This document shows, piece by piece, positions 48,657 to 62,400 of a stretch of DNA of 64,000 bases; the stretch's first letter is position 1; every line of letters begins with the position of its first letter. The position numbers and the translations under genes are program-made. Origin of the DNA: Fratercula arctica. Lineage: Eukaryota > Chordata > Aves > Charadriiformes > Alcidae. The DNA lies in assembly GCA_947846985.1 (NCBI GenBank), contig CANTUZ010000001.1, positions 37,410,727 through 37,474,726 of the forward strand, in the 5' to 3' direction. The notes below the pieces were generated by a model. It saw only the letters and a list, made by a program, of their open reading frames with translations, was not told the origin of the DNA and ran no database searches.

Positions 48657-51514
48657 TCTAGAGCAATAGATATGACAAAAAGATTAAAGCTTTCAGAAGT
48701 CTGTAATTTATTAGGGAATCTAAAGATCAGAAATCTCCAAAATAGCACACTAATCCTACCACATAGCACCATATAGTTTCTCCTTCTTGCTTGCACTAGT
48801 CCTGTGAATCCTTAATTACTCTATGCAAAATGGAACAACTTCAGAAACAGGACGTCAAAAGAATATTGCCCCAAAAACCTCATCTCATGAGCCTGGTGAT
48901 GAGGTATGCAAAAGAGAAATGTTCATATCCTCAGAATCTCCTAGCCAGGGAAGAGCCAGAACTTGAGTCAGTTGCTTTTAGGTGGATGTCTCGCATACCT
49001 GTGGGGCTGTTGGATAAAAGGGAGAAGCGACCACTCTTTGTATAGCACAGTTTTGTGAGAAAGTGAAGACACACACTTCCAGAACAAAGCCACTTCAGGT
49101 CAAAGTAAAAAAGTTATGTCCATGAGACATTCATAATTTTAGACGCAGCCTTTTGTAATCAATAATTTTTGGATGAAAGTCCTCAAGAATAACCTCAGAT
49201 TTATGGGACTCGTTTCCAAAATCACTTTAAGAATTTTCACAAATTATGCTGCTTCTACATTACATGCTGCGGTATTTTACCTACAACAAAACACACACAA
49301 AACCAAGAAAAACGCTAGTCTGAGATGGGAAGATGAAACAGAGCAGGTCATGAGTGTTTTGAAGTTTTTAAGGTGTTTGGAAAAGGCCACTATGATCATG
49401 TTAGAGAACACAAGCCATATTGGTAAACTTCAGATCAGATAGAAACCCAATAGGGTATTTCAAGGACATGTGAAAAAGATGCATAGAAAGATCTGCTTCT
49501 GGAAACTATGAGTGGCTTAACTCCCAAAATGACAAAGCTTTACCTTTGTATTCTAGGATAGCGCTCAGTGGAAACTAGGATACAAATAACACTTCAGGCT
49601 ATGCTAATTCATACCCTTTTCAGGTATTAGCATGTAAAATATTTGATAAGAAGATGATAATCATATAATTTATATTGCCATTATTATTATTACAGGCCCA
49701 AATGATGTAAGTTTTTAATGTTTATGATGTAAATTGCCACCAAAAAGAGTTTTTCCTTTGTGGGAGAACTAGTGCATTGTTTCATTTATTGCTAAAATTT
49801 ATTACAATAGTGTACCGCAAGCTGGAGTTTTAATAGGGCTAATTAAACAAAATGTCAATCTAGTTATCTATTCCTAAATTGTTTTGAGGATAATTGCTAG
49901 GAAAGTTACATGTCTAAAGTAGGTTGCGCAGCACAATTTTACATAGGAAACAAAGTGATGTATTATGGAATATGATTTTTCAGTTTGTCCACTTCAGCAT
50001 GCAGCACAAAACCCACACTGTTATCACAGAACTGTTGAATTGCATGAAAGCATTATTTCTGCCCTAGCAAGTACGTATCATACTTCAAGTTTCTATTCCT
50101 CTCTTCACTGCCCCGTTTCCTCCTTTGCTCTTTACCATTCAACAATGTTATGCCTTCTCCATAATCCCTCATATCTCTACATACACCTGAAAAGGTTCTG
50201 CAAAGGAAACTGGAAGCTAGAAACAAGAATGCTGATGTAGTGTTTCCAGCCTGTCAAACCTTTATATTTTCAAGAATTTTTTATTAGTGCATGAGATTAA
50301 TTCGCCAGTAAATTTTATTAATTGGAAAAAAACATTAGATTTGTGAAAATATCAGAGATTTATATTCACTAGATTATTTTTTTTAATTGTTTTTACTTTT
50401 GCACATAAAGTCTATTAGGACTTTTGGCCAGATTTTTTTTTTTTTTTTTTTAAGATTGGCCCAAAATATTGACTCAAACTCCTAAGAAAACTTCCAAACT
50501 TTAGGTGATATTCACCCTAAAATATGAATTCATCTGTGGCTCCTCCAGGTTGATAAATAGAATATATGTTTTTCTTTTAAATTATTATTACTATTTTATT
50601 TTTGTTGGAAAGTTTTCATGGGGCTTTATTTCGAAGTCTACTTAATTGGTTTCTGTGTATATTAAGAGAACAAGAAAATACATAATTGCTTGTCACTTCT
50701 GTATGATTTACAAACTCTCTGTAATGTAAAACCCACATCACTTCAGTGGATGAGACAGAGGTTAAGACTGAGGTATTTTAGTGAGTTATATGGGAAGTTT
50801 CCACAGTGCTAATACTGGACACTACCCAAGACTTAACGGTGACCTATTCATATGAATACTGATATTTGACAATAGTTTTACATGAACATATCGTAATGCA
50901 GTGAACAGTCTGTGTGAAAATATATATATTTTTTAAATAAAAAAAATAAAAGAAAACAAAAAGAAAGAGAGAGTAAAAAAGAAGAATCAGAAAGAAAATT
51001 GATAAACTAAGCCCTAACTGAATATCCAATTACAGCTCAAAGACCAACAAGCCATGACAGGAGCAAAATAAGAATTTTTAGAAAAAATAAAATTTTAATT
51101 TTGTGAAATATGAAGATGCAAACTGACATTGCACAGAATTGGAGAAGTGAGAATTCAAGCTGGTCAAGGTAACCCAGTATTTAAGAAGTCTGGAACTCAG
51201 CAGCTGTAAAAAAAATATAGGATTTAGGCTTTAAGCAAGAGTCCAAAAGAATCTAACAAGAAATGACTATTTACAGGGGAAATTTTAACAATTGGAGATA
51301 TAAGTATAAATTATATAGATAAGATAAAAATTAAAATAATGTCTTTGGCTGTTTTTCCAACAAAGACAAGAAACGTGGAAGTCTGGATTGTAAGCTACGA
51401 AGTACAAGTGTTCATGTTTTGAGTAAACACAGTGAAAATTACGTCTCGGAGCTTCATGCCAAATTCCATGGCACTGCTTGTTTGGCATCAAGAGAACCTG
51501 CCTGGAGCTGGCAT

Positions 51515-51552
51515 TTGAAATACTGTACTTGAAATACCGTATTTGAAATACC
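51515..51552. repeat. 14-bp tandem array, 2.7 copies
   Basis: Units starting TTGAAATAC at 51515, 51529 and 51543 have a period of 14. The first two full units differ at two positions, and the third is partial. This is a small minisatellite-like duplication. Confidence 0.8.
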
Positions 51553-54500
51553 AAACAACTCAGTTGGCATGCCTGAATGAGCATTTAATTAATTATTTAC
51601 TCATAATTTACCACCAATTGCGTAAATAAAAAAAGGAGTAATACATATGTTGCCTTTAGCTAACATGCTCAAGGTCCTCTGCTATGACTAAAAGTCATGA
51701 CCAGTATCATTTAATGGACATTTGCTACACAGTTGTGTGTGTATGAATCAGAGTTGCTGTTCACTTCACGTATTGCCATCCAAATGAGGTGTAGTTCTGT
51801 GTGCAAAGGCAGGTTTCATGACTAAAGTTTTATTATGGCTATTTCTTATAAAAATTCATTTTGCAAACTGCTTTTAAAACCATTTAAATACCCATTAACT
51901 TTCAGTGGAGTATATAAATTAGAAAATTGCAGAAAACACTCAGTCCAATGAAGGTTTCTCTACGGTCTTGGAAAGTGTGTGTTTCTAGTTAATCATCCAA
52001 TGATATTGCATTGCCTACTTTGTGTGGCAGGTGGATCATTAATAAAGAAAATAAATGAAGCCATAAAGGGACCTCTTTGACACACCCATGATAATTATCC
52101 TCCCATGTGAGTATTTATTTGCATAGATACTTTGAAATTTTTTTCGTATGACTTGTAAGTACTATGTTACTATATTTGAGCATGTCTTTGAAGCTTTTCA
52201 TTAAAGATATTATCATTCCTAATCATTTTCCCAGTGTCAGAACAGAAATTCTTTGTAGCTTGGCCTTGCTTATACTGAAAAAAGATCTAAAAATGCACTC
52301 TTGTGATTCTCTGTTGACAAAAGTAACAGTCTTTGCAAATAATCTGGAAGGAAAATGAGAATCAAATTGGCTTTAATTGTCAGAGATTGCTTGAGATCAT
52401 TTCTTTGAAGATCGGTTGTATTCAAATAACTTGGAAAATAAGGGAATTTTACACGAGGAAATGAAAAAGCATAACAAATAGACAGTCAGCAGAATGGCAT
52501 AGATATTACAGACTGAAAAAAGGTACTACATGTTTCATGGACTGGAAAGCTGGTCACAATGCTGTCAGTTCCATCAGCAAAATGATCAGAAACCCTAGAC
52601 ATTTTCTACCTTGTAATGTTCAGCTTTTGGAAGTCATCCCTCTGGGATTTCAGGGTTAAATCTTTTGGCAGCAACAGATTGTAAATATACCTCAGACACT
52701 GGAGAATAACCGTTCTGTAAGGAATATATACTTTGCTGTTCAGAAGGAGACCCATAGTAATTTTCCATGCAACCAACCTCCATATAACGAAAGACAGCCA
52801 CGTGCACTGTTGTTATATACAGCTGCAGATACTTACGTTTCTGGCTTCCGATGCCAAGCTACTGCATACTGAAGGATGCAGAAGGGTGAGAAAATGAGCG
52901 TGTACTTCAGTGATCAGAAACAAAAGATGTTTCTCTAGGAGCAGAAGAAACGCAAGATCTTGCCTCCCTAAAGCCCTCACATTTTTGCCAAGAATATAGT
53001 TAGAATTAGTGGATAAAAGAGAACATGTTAGATAATAAAAGACATCCTCCCTACAGTTTTCTTTTGCCTGGAGGATGAATTGCTCCAGTGGATGGCCTCC
53101 CTGCCTTTCATGATGAGGTCAAGAAACTTGCTGTCACTACCACTGTTATGATTAATGATCCAACTGGTAGTGACAGTAATCAAACTGTAATCCCTGGAGT
53201 ACAGCTTGATTGTGCTAGGCTCACAGTGGCTTGAGTCACTACACTGGCAGGGGATCTATCTGCTTCTGCTACAGGCATCTTCTTGTGTCCTTCCTGAAGC
53301 AACTTTTCATGAAAGCAGAGGCGAAACCGGAATGAGTCATGACTATTAAGAAGAATAAAACATTAAATTAATTTTTTAAAAACCAAATGACAAAAATCTT
53401 TGTAACAATTGGAAAAATACTGCATAATGAATAATTAAACTATTAATAATATAATCCTCTTAAAAGCAGCTACTAGTTGAGAAGATTAAACGTTTAACAG
53501 CTTTCAGTACAATGAAAGTGGTATAAGAGAATAAGTTGAGCTTCCTTCTGCCTTTCTTCCTGCTCCGTTTTTGTAACAGATTTTCAGCACATTCACTTTA
53601 TTTATATTTTAATAAGTGTTCATTAGTTGAGCATACAAAAATATCTGTATATAAGGATTAGTAGGTAAAAGGTTAGTATAAAAAATTTCACATTCGCTAA
53701 AGAACGGTAAGGATTAAAGGGTTAACTTTTGAAACTGGGATGATGGCAAAGTCCTCTGAAAACCAGAAGGTGAACACAGAACACAGAGAAGGAGATGACA
53801 GTTGAAAAGAAAGAGACTGATAATAAGGTTATACAAAAATAACAATGGAAAAATCTATTAAACCTGCTATATTCTCAGAAAAAAAAAAAAAAAAAAAATC
53901 AACTTCCATATGGCTAAGTGCTATCTAAATTAATTCTTTGAATCACACAGAAGATACAGTACTAGAAACAGAAAATAGTTATAATATTCTTGTATCCACT
54001 TAAGAAATCAACTCCTATTTTCTGTTTCTCAGTATTTTGTCTCTCTAGGCCTACCCCATGGCAGGAGTTTTACCACATCATGCAGATGCCGCAGATGCAA
54101 GTCTTGGCAGGTGAACTTCTCAGTTGTATCAGAAGGGAGCCCAGCTGGTTTGTAGGGAGGAATGGAGTGAGCTGGATTAGGCAGGACAATGTTTTTTTTA
54201 ATTGTAGGAATACAGCTATCTTGCCTCGTTCTAACATACTGGACTTTAGGACAGATGCTGCTATGCAGACGTGGTCTCCATGTAGAAGAGTGCTCAGTGT
54301 GGAGAAGCCCATAAGCTGTGTAACTCCTACTTCAGGGAGCTGTGACCCTGATCCCTTGCCTTGACAATTAGCTCCCTATTATTTTCTTTATTATGATTGA
54401 TTTATTTATTTATGATGACAATTAAAATTAAAACAAAACAAAACAAACAAACTAAAAAAACCCAGTTCTTCACAGGGCTTGGGAAAAAAAAGGACCAAGA

Positions 54501-56420
54501 GGTATGATACCCACTATGTTGCACTCCAGGTGTAACATCCTCCAAAGGCAGTCAAGGTCCAATAACCAGTCTAGCACCCAAAAAAATTATCTATGAACAA
54601 CAAAGGCTTTGATAGCTTTTACTACCATGAAGAAAAAAAGTGTGAGATAGATTTCACTCTAATTTTAAGCTCTTTTATTGCAGTTCAGAAAATAATTTTG
54701 TTCCCTCTCATAGTGTTTTACTTGAACCATCATCTACCAGATAGACACTGAGTACCTTGTCATAGAAGGGAAGAATGTATGTTTCACTTTAAATTAATCT
54801 TATCGATAAAACATTCATGGAAAAGAGCTGAATCACATTTATTTGCTGCTAAGCACTAGCTCAGAGAACTACATTTTAATCTCATTATAATATGACCTTC
54901 CAAAGTCTATTGCTCTGTTGCTTAGCCCTTTTTCGGATGGAGGAGAGAACGGTTGCTTTGTTTTGTTCTTAACTTTAGCTGTATTTAAGACCTGCAGAAG
55001 AAGATGTACTGAGTCAAGTATTTAGTTTGCATAGATAAAATGGGCATGGGGATGGGGAGAGGAGTGAAAGAAAGAGCAATAATAAGCTTTAATATGTATA
55101 TGAAAATAGCCTTCGTAAACAAGGATAAACAACATTGCAGTCTAATTTACCTCCACATAAAATGCAAAATAGAACTCTGTGTGTAATAAAACATTAGTAT
55201 CTTTATTGCCAGCATAATCTTAACTAATCTTTTCTTACATTATTTCTATAGTTACAGTAATTCATCTGCATGAAATTTGACTGAATAAGGTTAGCCTTGC
55301 AGTTGAAACCACACTGATTTTTCCCTCCCTTCTATTCACAAAATCCTTCATTAGCATTTGCATATGTTCCTAAGTCAGTCCCAGGCAGGATCAGCCTCTA
55401 GCCTCCTCAGAATGTCAGCAGCCCAAAACAGTTCTCTTCTGAACATCCCCTTCTTTTGTAATACATAAATACAATCTTCTGGGGCTCTGTAATTATCCAA
55501 AATGAGCTTTACTGTTGCAAATTACTTCAGCACCCCTATGATTTATCTGTCATAAACACACTTTATAATATTTATATTCCTATTAGAACCTCCACGAATA
55601 ATGAACTGACAGTACATAAATATTTACATGCTAGTACATGGACAAATGTTTGATACCCTTATATTAGTTACGTTTCTTGTTCTCTCTATCACATTTGGAA
55701 AAAACTAAACCTTGGCAATTTGCCGTGTTCACAAAAATACCTTTGAAAATGGCTCAGAACATTAACAGAGCTTCACGTTTGCCACACTTTTCTTTAAAAG
55801 AATGGCATTTCTTCATACTTATGCAGTCTGGGTTATTGCTTCTTCACATTATGCATCATTACTCTGAGTAGGTGTCTTATCAGCAGCTCCAGTTGTTGTG
55901 GAGACGATTGGAATTAAGCACTGGAAGCTTTTTATTTATCTTACATGCTTTATTCCTACAAGATTTTCAGCATATAAGCTTCTTTGTTCAGCTCAGAATT
56001 GGATACATTGCCAGGCATTGTAAAATTTACATCTTTCTTTTTTTGTATTTGTTCCTAAATTGGATTGAAAACAAAGTATAGCTTTAATTAAAGCCCAGCT
56101 TAACAATAGACAATTTTTCCATGCAGTAGAATTTCTGATCAGTTGCAAGGATTTTGCAAAGGCCTAATAGGTGACATTCACCACTAAGCTGCAAGTAGAA
56201 CTGCAATATACTTACCTGTGCTAAGTGGCTGACTGACAATACTCACACAAAGAAATCGGTAATAATGCTGTTGAAATACTGAGTTAGCCAACAAAAGCCA
56301 CGGAGTTTAAAGTGAAGGTTACTTTAAACTGCACGTAATATGTAATAACTTACAAGTTCAGGGGATAAATGTTGAGGTTTCGAGAAGCAAAAAGAAAGAA
56401 GAGGAAAACGGTGATGGACA

Positions 56421-56462
56421 GAAGGAAGGAAGGAAGGATGGATAAGAGGAAGGGAGGGAGGG
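56421..56462. repeat. (GGAA)n / (GGGA)n microsatellite
   Basis: A compound purine repeat: GAAG/GGAA units, then an interruption containing GGATGGATAAG, then GGGA units. GGAA repeats can be bound by ETS factors, but no role is indicated here. Confidence 0.85.
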
Positions 56463-59400
56463 ATATCTAGGGTCTACCATCCTTCATCAAATCTATTTTG
56501 CGTAACAGAACACTCACAAAGTTTGAGAGTGTCATGGTTTGGGCACAGAATTAAAAATCCATGTCAACCTTTCTATCAAGGATGATTCTACATTACTTAT
56601 ACTGTAGACAACAGAAGGATGAAAAACAAAAATCCAGCCAAACTTACTGGTCAGATGCATTAATTTTTTGGGAAAAAAAAAAAAAAAAAAAAAAGTCTGT
56701 CAGAGGCTGTTCAATAAGTGTTCCCATTCCACAGATTGACTGAGGCTTTTTTCCTTCCTTTCCTCAATACTTATCAGAAGGTGTCTGTAGTTCAAACACA
56801 AATTTGCTGTTGCCTGATGAAACTGAAGACACCTGTTGTTTCAAGTAATTCCCAACAATATTGTACTTATTCTAGAGGTGACAGTGTGTGAGAAAAGCAC
56901 AGACACTTCCCAGTCCCCATTGAACAAAGGACCAATGATTATAGCTTTCAGGAGGTATCAGGAACATCTAAAGCACCTGTACAACATACTTCATCTGTAA
57001 CAAGCTTACACGCCAGTAACCTAGTGGATCTGCTTCGAAGAGCTGAGCAATAGGCTCTCCTGTTTAGGAGAAGACTGAGACTGGAAGAAGATCAGACAGG
57101 ATTCCCTGCTGGGGTCAGGGAGAGAAAATATGAAAGAGGTTACGCAACCAAGTATTACTACAAATTGGCTAATTTCTAAGTACACTGAATTATACTGCTA
57201 TACCTGTCACAGAAAATGTGCCCTGCAGGTGACTCAGCTTCCTACAAAGGCTGTTCCCATTGCTGAGTCATGCACATGCTAAAGTGAAAAATAGTGGGGA
57301 AAAAAGAGAAAGATGCTGAACTAAAATCTTCCACGAAACAGAATGAGTTGATACAGAAGCCCGTGATAACAAAGTGCATTCTACTGCATGCAAAAAGTGT
57401 AAGATAATTTTTGAAGTATCGAGTGTTTTTCCGGTCTGCAACAACTGTATGATACTACCTTTTTAGCTGACTTATATCAAAAGTTGGTGCAGACGCTACA
57501 GTGAAAAGGAACATTATCATGCTGCTGTATCAAATGGACAGACTTCTCAACAAAGGCATAGCCCCACTTAAGAGCAGGTCAATGTCCAGAACACTGGGCT
57601 GCACAGACAGCACTGCAAGATTGAGGGACAGGACATCTTTTCTCTTTCACTATCTATTTTACTCTTTCATCTGTGCTTTAATGAAAAACTAAAGAATTTT
57701 AACTTTATGCAAGTAAAATGAACTGAGATGTGTGAAATAAGGAATAAACGTAGCTTTACTGAAACTTTTCATTCCAGAAAAGTCACAGAAGTATTATACA
57801 GCAAAGCAGAATATAACTCAGGAAAATAATTTTCACTTAGACACAATACAAACAAAACCAAATGTACCTCCAAAAATCAGAAATAACTTCTAAACAAGCG
57901 CAAAATTTCTAACGTTATTTGTGCTATTTTAGATCATTAAAATATGTATATGCTGCTTCTATAACTATTAGTGCATCAGTTGTACAACACTATCTTAATT
58001 TCTCTAAAAGACTGAAGGTGATTATCTCTTCCCCAAACCTCTCCGTCATCCCTCTGTTGTGCTATATTTTAGTATAACTCCAAATACAGTAAAAGAAATT
58101 TACAGAAGACTAACAGGTATCACACTGTTGAAGTTTCATATTCTGTGCAGACAAAACACCCTGTCTACCTAGCAAATATCTTTTCAGGTAGGTACTGCAG
58201 AAGTACCCAGGCAATCAAGTTCTAGGAAACAGATAAAAATAAGAACTGCAATATTAGATTAGACTCACAATTCATCTAGTGCTATTTCTTTTCTCCTACA
58301 ATGGCTTACACCAAAGTAAAGAATTCACACAGTAGATGGGTGTCATATAATCTACTCCACTTATATCTCCTTGAATTTCAAAGAGCTACAGATTGTTTTA
58401 TACCCTGAAAAAGGTGAATACAGTGGCCACCAATCTCATATGGATACAGAAAAAAGAAACCAAAAAAGAAAACCCCAATTTTTTTCTCTGATGGGGCTTT
58501 TCATTGGTGAAATGCAGTGAGAAAAGATATTGAATTGCATTATAGATAAATCAGATGCCAAACGTAATCTCTGAAATGGAGAATATTTTTAGATTGTATG
58601 ACAGAAAAAAAAAATATGGCTCTAAAATGGGTAATCTTCTATTTCACTAAATGTGCTCCCTGACTGAGACCTTGTACGCCAAGCTTCAGCCTGAAGCAAA
58701 TTGTTATAGCCGAGCTATTAACTTCTAAAAATAGGGGGATGTAATGGAAACATTAAGAAACCCGCTATTGGGCACAACCACAGTCCAGGGGAGGATGAAA
58801 CAACAGTCCTTTATTTTTCCTTCTTTACCTCATCACATTAGTGCAGTTTGTGGCACTGATCTGTGTCTATGCCAAATGTGTTTTGTTTAGCTGGTTTCCT
58901 TCTAAACAGCAGCTTATAATGCTGATATTTAATCTCTCTCTCCCTTTCTCTCTTGTTTTTAAAGAAATTTAATAGCAGCCAAATACTTCAGGTCAGGCAC
59001 TTGCCATTTGTGACTCAGTACTTAAAAAAGGTGCTACTTCCCGGGGGAGACAGCAGAGAGACTGGAGGACTGCAAGAGTGATTTGAAATTAAAATGCTTT
59101 GCAATAGGAGGTTTTTGCATTTTCACTTGAACCCTTTTGAGAAACAGAATAGTAGAGTGAACATTTTGTTACAAAATGTGCAACAGTGATTTACTTTTCT
59201 GTCATGAACCGTTCATTCTCTGTGTTTTATTGCAGTGTACAACATTCCTCATCATCTGCTATTTATTTTACATTCAGCGCTGTAAAACCAAAGAAGTACT
59301 GACTCACAAGTCAGCAGGTGGGTGCCCCTCTTCAGAGGCATTCCATGCTTTTTTGCCAAACCATTTAGCACATCTGTAGCCTTCACTAAATCATTTTTAA

Positions 59401-62400
59401 AAGTAATATCGGTAATAAGAGTCAGAGAGCCTTGAAAGGTATGTGTGGTATGTGTTCTGCAAACAGGCTCTCAACAAAAATCCCCAGAGCTAGGAACAAC
59501 AGTAAAAATCATCTCAAAGGAGCAGTAGAGAGTGGAGAAAATGGATCTTGGTATAGAGGACATGCTATTTATGGAGGTCAATCTGCATCAACGACATAAC
59601 ATTTCAGGGCTATTCAGCTATAAACACATTCTCATGAGTCGTGCAGGGTTTTAAGGAAGAGATCAAAAGATGAGCACACAAAATGAGTGTATGAGTGCTT
59701 CTATCCCAAACCCTAACAGATTGCTTTTCTACTCTGCCCACAGTGGGGTGCGTTGCAATCGGGGCAAAGGCAAACCGGAAAACAGGCTTTAGTACTTCAG
59801 AAGAACTAACTAAATCAGAACACTTGAGTCTCAGAAAATGCATTTGCAATGCAGCAATTTTCAAAAGTGTCAAGGAGACTTAGAAGCTCGCTAGCGCTCG
59901 TGCTCCTGAGTCACTTGGGCAGTCCAAAAGTCACTCCCATTACTGTTGCTGGGCAGAGTCCTAATTCTGCAAACATTTCACTGCAGATAATTACCTGTCT
60001 GGGTACAGACAACCTGTTAAAATCAAGTTAAAGTCTCTTGGAATGTGTATGGCACAGGTTTGCTCATATGCAGAAGTCTGCAGAACTACACAATTCAGAA
60101 TTGCTTAGATCAATAGGTGACTTCTTAGAGTATTGTGCTTGCTTATGGGCACAAGAGATTAGATTTTCGGAGCTTAAATGCCTAACTCTACTTGAATCCC
60201 ACTTCTAAATCTATCTCAATCCCTTTGGTAACACTTTGGTTATTTGACAAGCAGGGTAATCACTTGTCATGCCAGAATCTCCCCTGTGTTTTTCAGAAAC
60301 CTTATTGGTTTCTGAAACAGCATTTTCTTGACGTTTTCTAGCTTCTGAGAGTGTTGTTCTCCAATTGCTACCATGCTATGCTTCCAGTCATCTGGTCATC
60401 TCAGCAAGGCTGCCTCGTTTGCTTGCCCAGGAGCAGAATGCCACACAGACATAGACCAGAAATAGCATATAACAGTTGTTAAATGTCTTCTTCTGGTTTC
60501 TGCCAATATAGTTTAGACAACACATGAAACAGTCCTGAAGAAAGTTTCCATTTCTGTTCAGTCTCAAGAATATGAATGTTTATCTGTTTCCACAGCCTTT
60601 CTTGTTTTAGTCCCTGTTGGTACCAGGAAGTTCCAGGGAATCTGATAACAGAAAACTACTTCTTGTATGTGACATGGAATTGGCAAAGTTTATCAAAATA
60701 TTTCTTACTTCCTATTTGAAGGAATACTGTCCAGAGCTTGAAATACTGCAACTGTTCACCTGGATACTGGATTTCAGTAAATATTCAGTCCTCCATGTTT
60801 CAAAAAGATTATATTCTACAGAACAAGCCATTAATGTTCAAATGTTGAAATTACTTTGGAAATAAAATTTAGCATTTTATGGGTACTGTATGCAGGGCTG
60901 CCTCTTACCTGCTAGTCCTGTGAGGGCCAAAAAGCAAAGCAGATGCAACAAAGCAACTAAATATTTTGATGAGATGAACACTGAAATACCAGATCTGCCT
61001 CATGAACTGGCATATGACGAATATGAGGTAAGAGACATGGAGTCCACAAAATAAAGCTGAAGAAAAAATGTTGTAAAAAAGAGAATAAACATGAAAAAAA
61101 AAAATAAATCCAGAAATGCTAGAGGGACACTGAAAAGGAACGAAAAAGCAAAACTGAGTAACTGAAGAATCCAAGGAATTTTAATCTAAAGGAAAAAATC
61201 AGTTGATTTTTAAATAACTTTTAACCTGGAAAGCTTCATGCAAATTAAACAACATGCTCCAAATTCACCAGTGACATGAATCCACAAGGTCAATCATAAC
61301 AGATAGGTGTAAATAAGTTCAGTCAGCTGGAAGTAATGGATACAACAGAGGTAATTTAATAAGCTAAAATATAAAAAGAATATGTGTTTTGCTAATAGCA
61401 AATAGTAATTGATAGGCATTTCCTTAGGAAGGATGGGTAGGTAACAATAAAAAAAAAAGCACAACAACAAACCACTTTGCACATAAATTTTCAGATAGAC
61501 CAGAACTACCTGCTACATATGCACAAGAGAGCACTGCAGCTTTATGGGGCACAGGCATCCACCTAAGATGCCACGTTAGCAGACAGGACCTTGGTCCTAG
61601 TTAGTGCAGACAGAATTCATGTCATGTTCTTTTCCTCCTTGCCTCCACTCATGCAGCAGTGGCCAAGAAGATACAGGAGAGCTCCATTTGTGTGCTGTGT
61701 TGAATAAAAGAGTTCACTTCCCAGGAACTGATTCTGCTCTGCAAACACAACAGTAAAAATTTGTTTAAGGGAAGAAAGAAATGTTCTGAAGAGAATCCTG
61801 GAGTAGTACAGTCATGAGAGAAGTAAAAGACCCTTGAGACAAGAATTTCCTTCTGTTGGTTTGAAGAGGAAACAGTATTATTGTAAACATTTCACTTGGA
61901 ACGGACAAGAGATGACAAACTCAGAAAATTTCAGCCTTATCTGCATCTGAACAGCCAGTATTAGTGATTTTACTGTACAGGACTGTAATGACTGTGTTAG
62001 CCATTATCAGACATATTTTGTTATTTTAAGCGCTCAGGTTGTCCCACTAAGCAGCTACCACTCCTTACTACATCCTGCCTCTTTAATACTAGCTTTGGTT
62101 CTTAGAGATAGTCTACACCTCTTCAAAACCTTGCAGTTTGTACCATCATCTACGCCTCTACAACCTGAATACTGCGCAAACAAAAAATACCCCTAGACTG
62201 TCCGGACGAGATATACTTCTTTTTTTTTTTTCACCTTCATTATCTGTATGGAAAAGATGTCCGGGAAGGACAATCATCTCAGTGTCACTGAGCATATTAG
62301 CAACTATCAGCGAATCCTAAAGAGGGATGGATCCCATAAGTCTATTTGCAAACTGATTTTGGTGCACAAAGCCGTAGCACAAGTACGAAATGAGTGTGCT

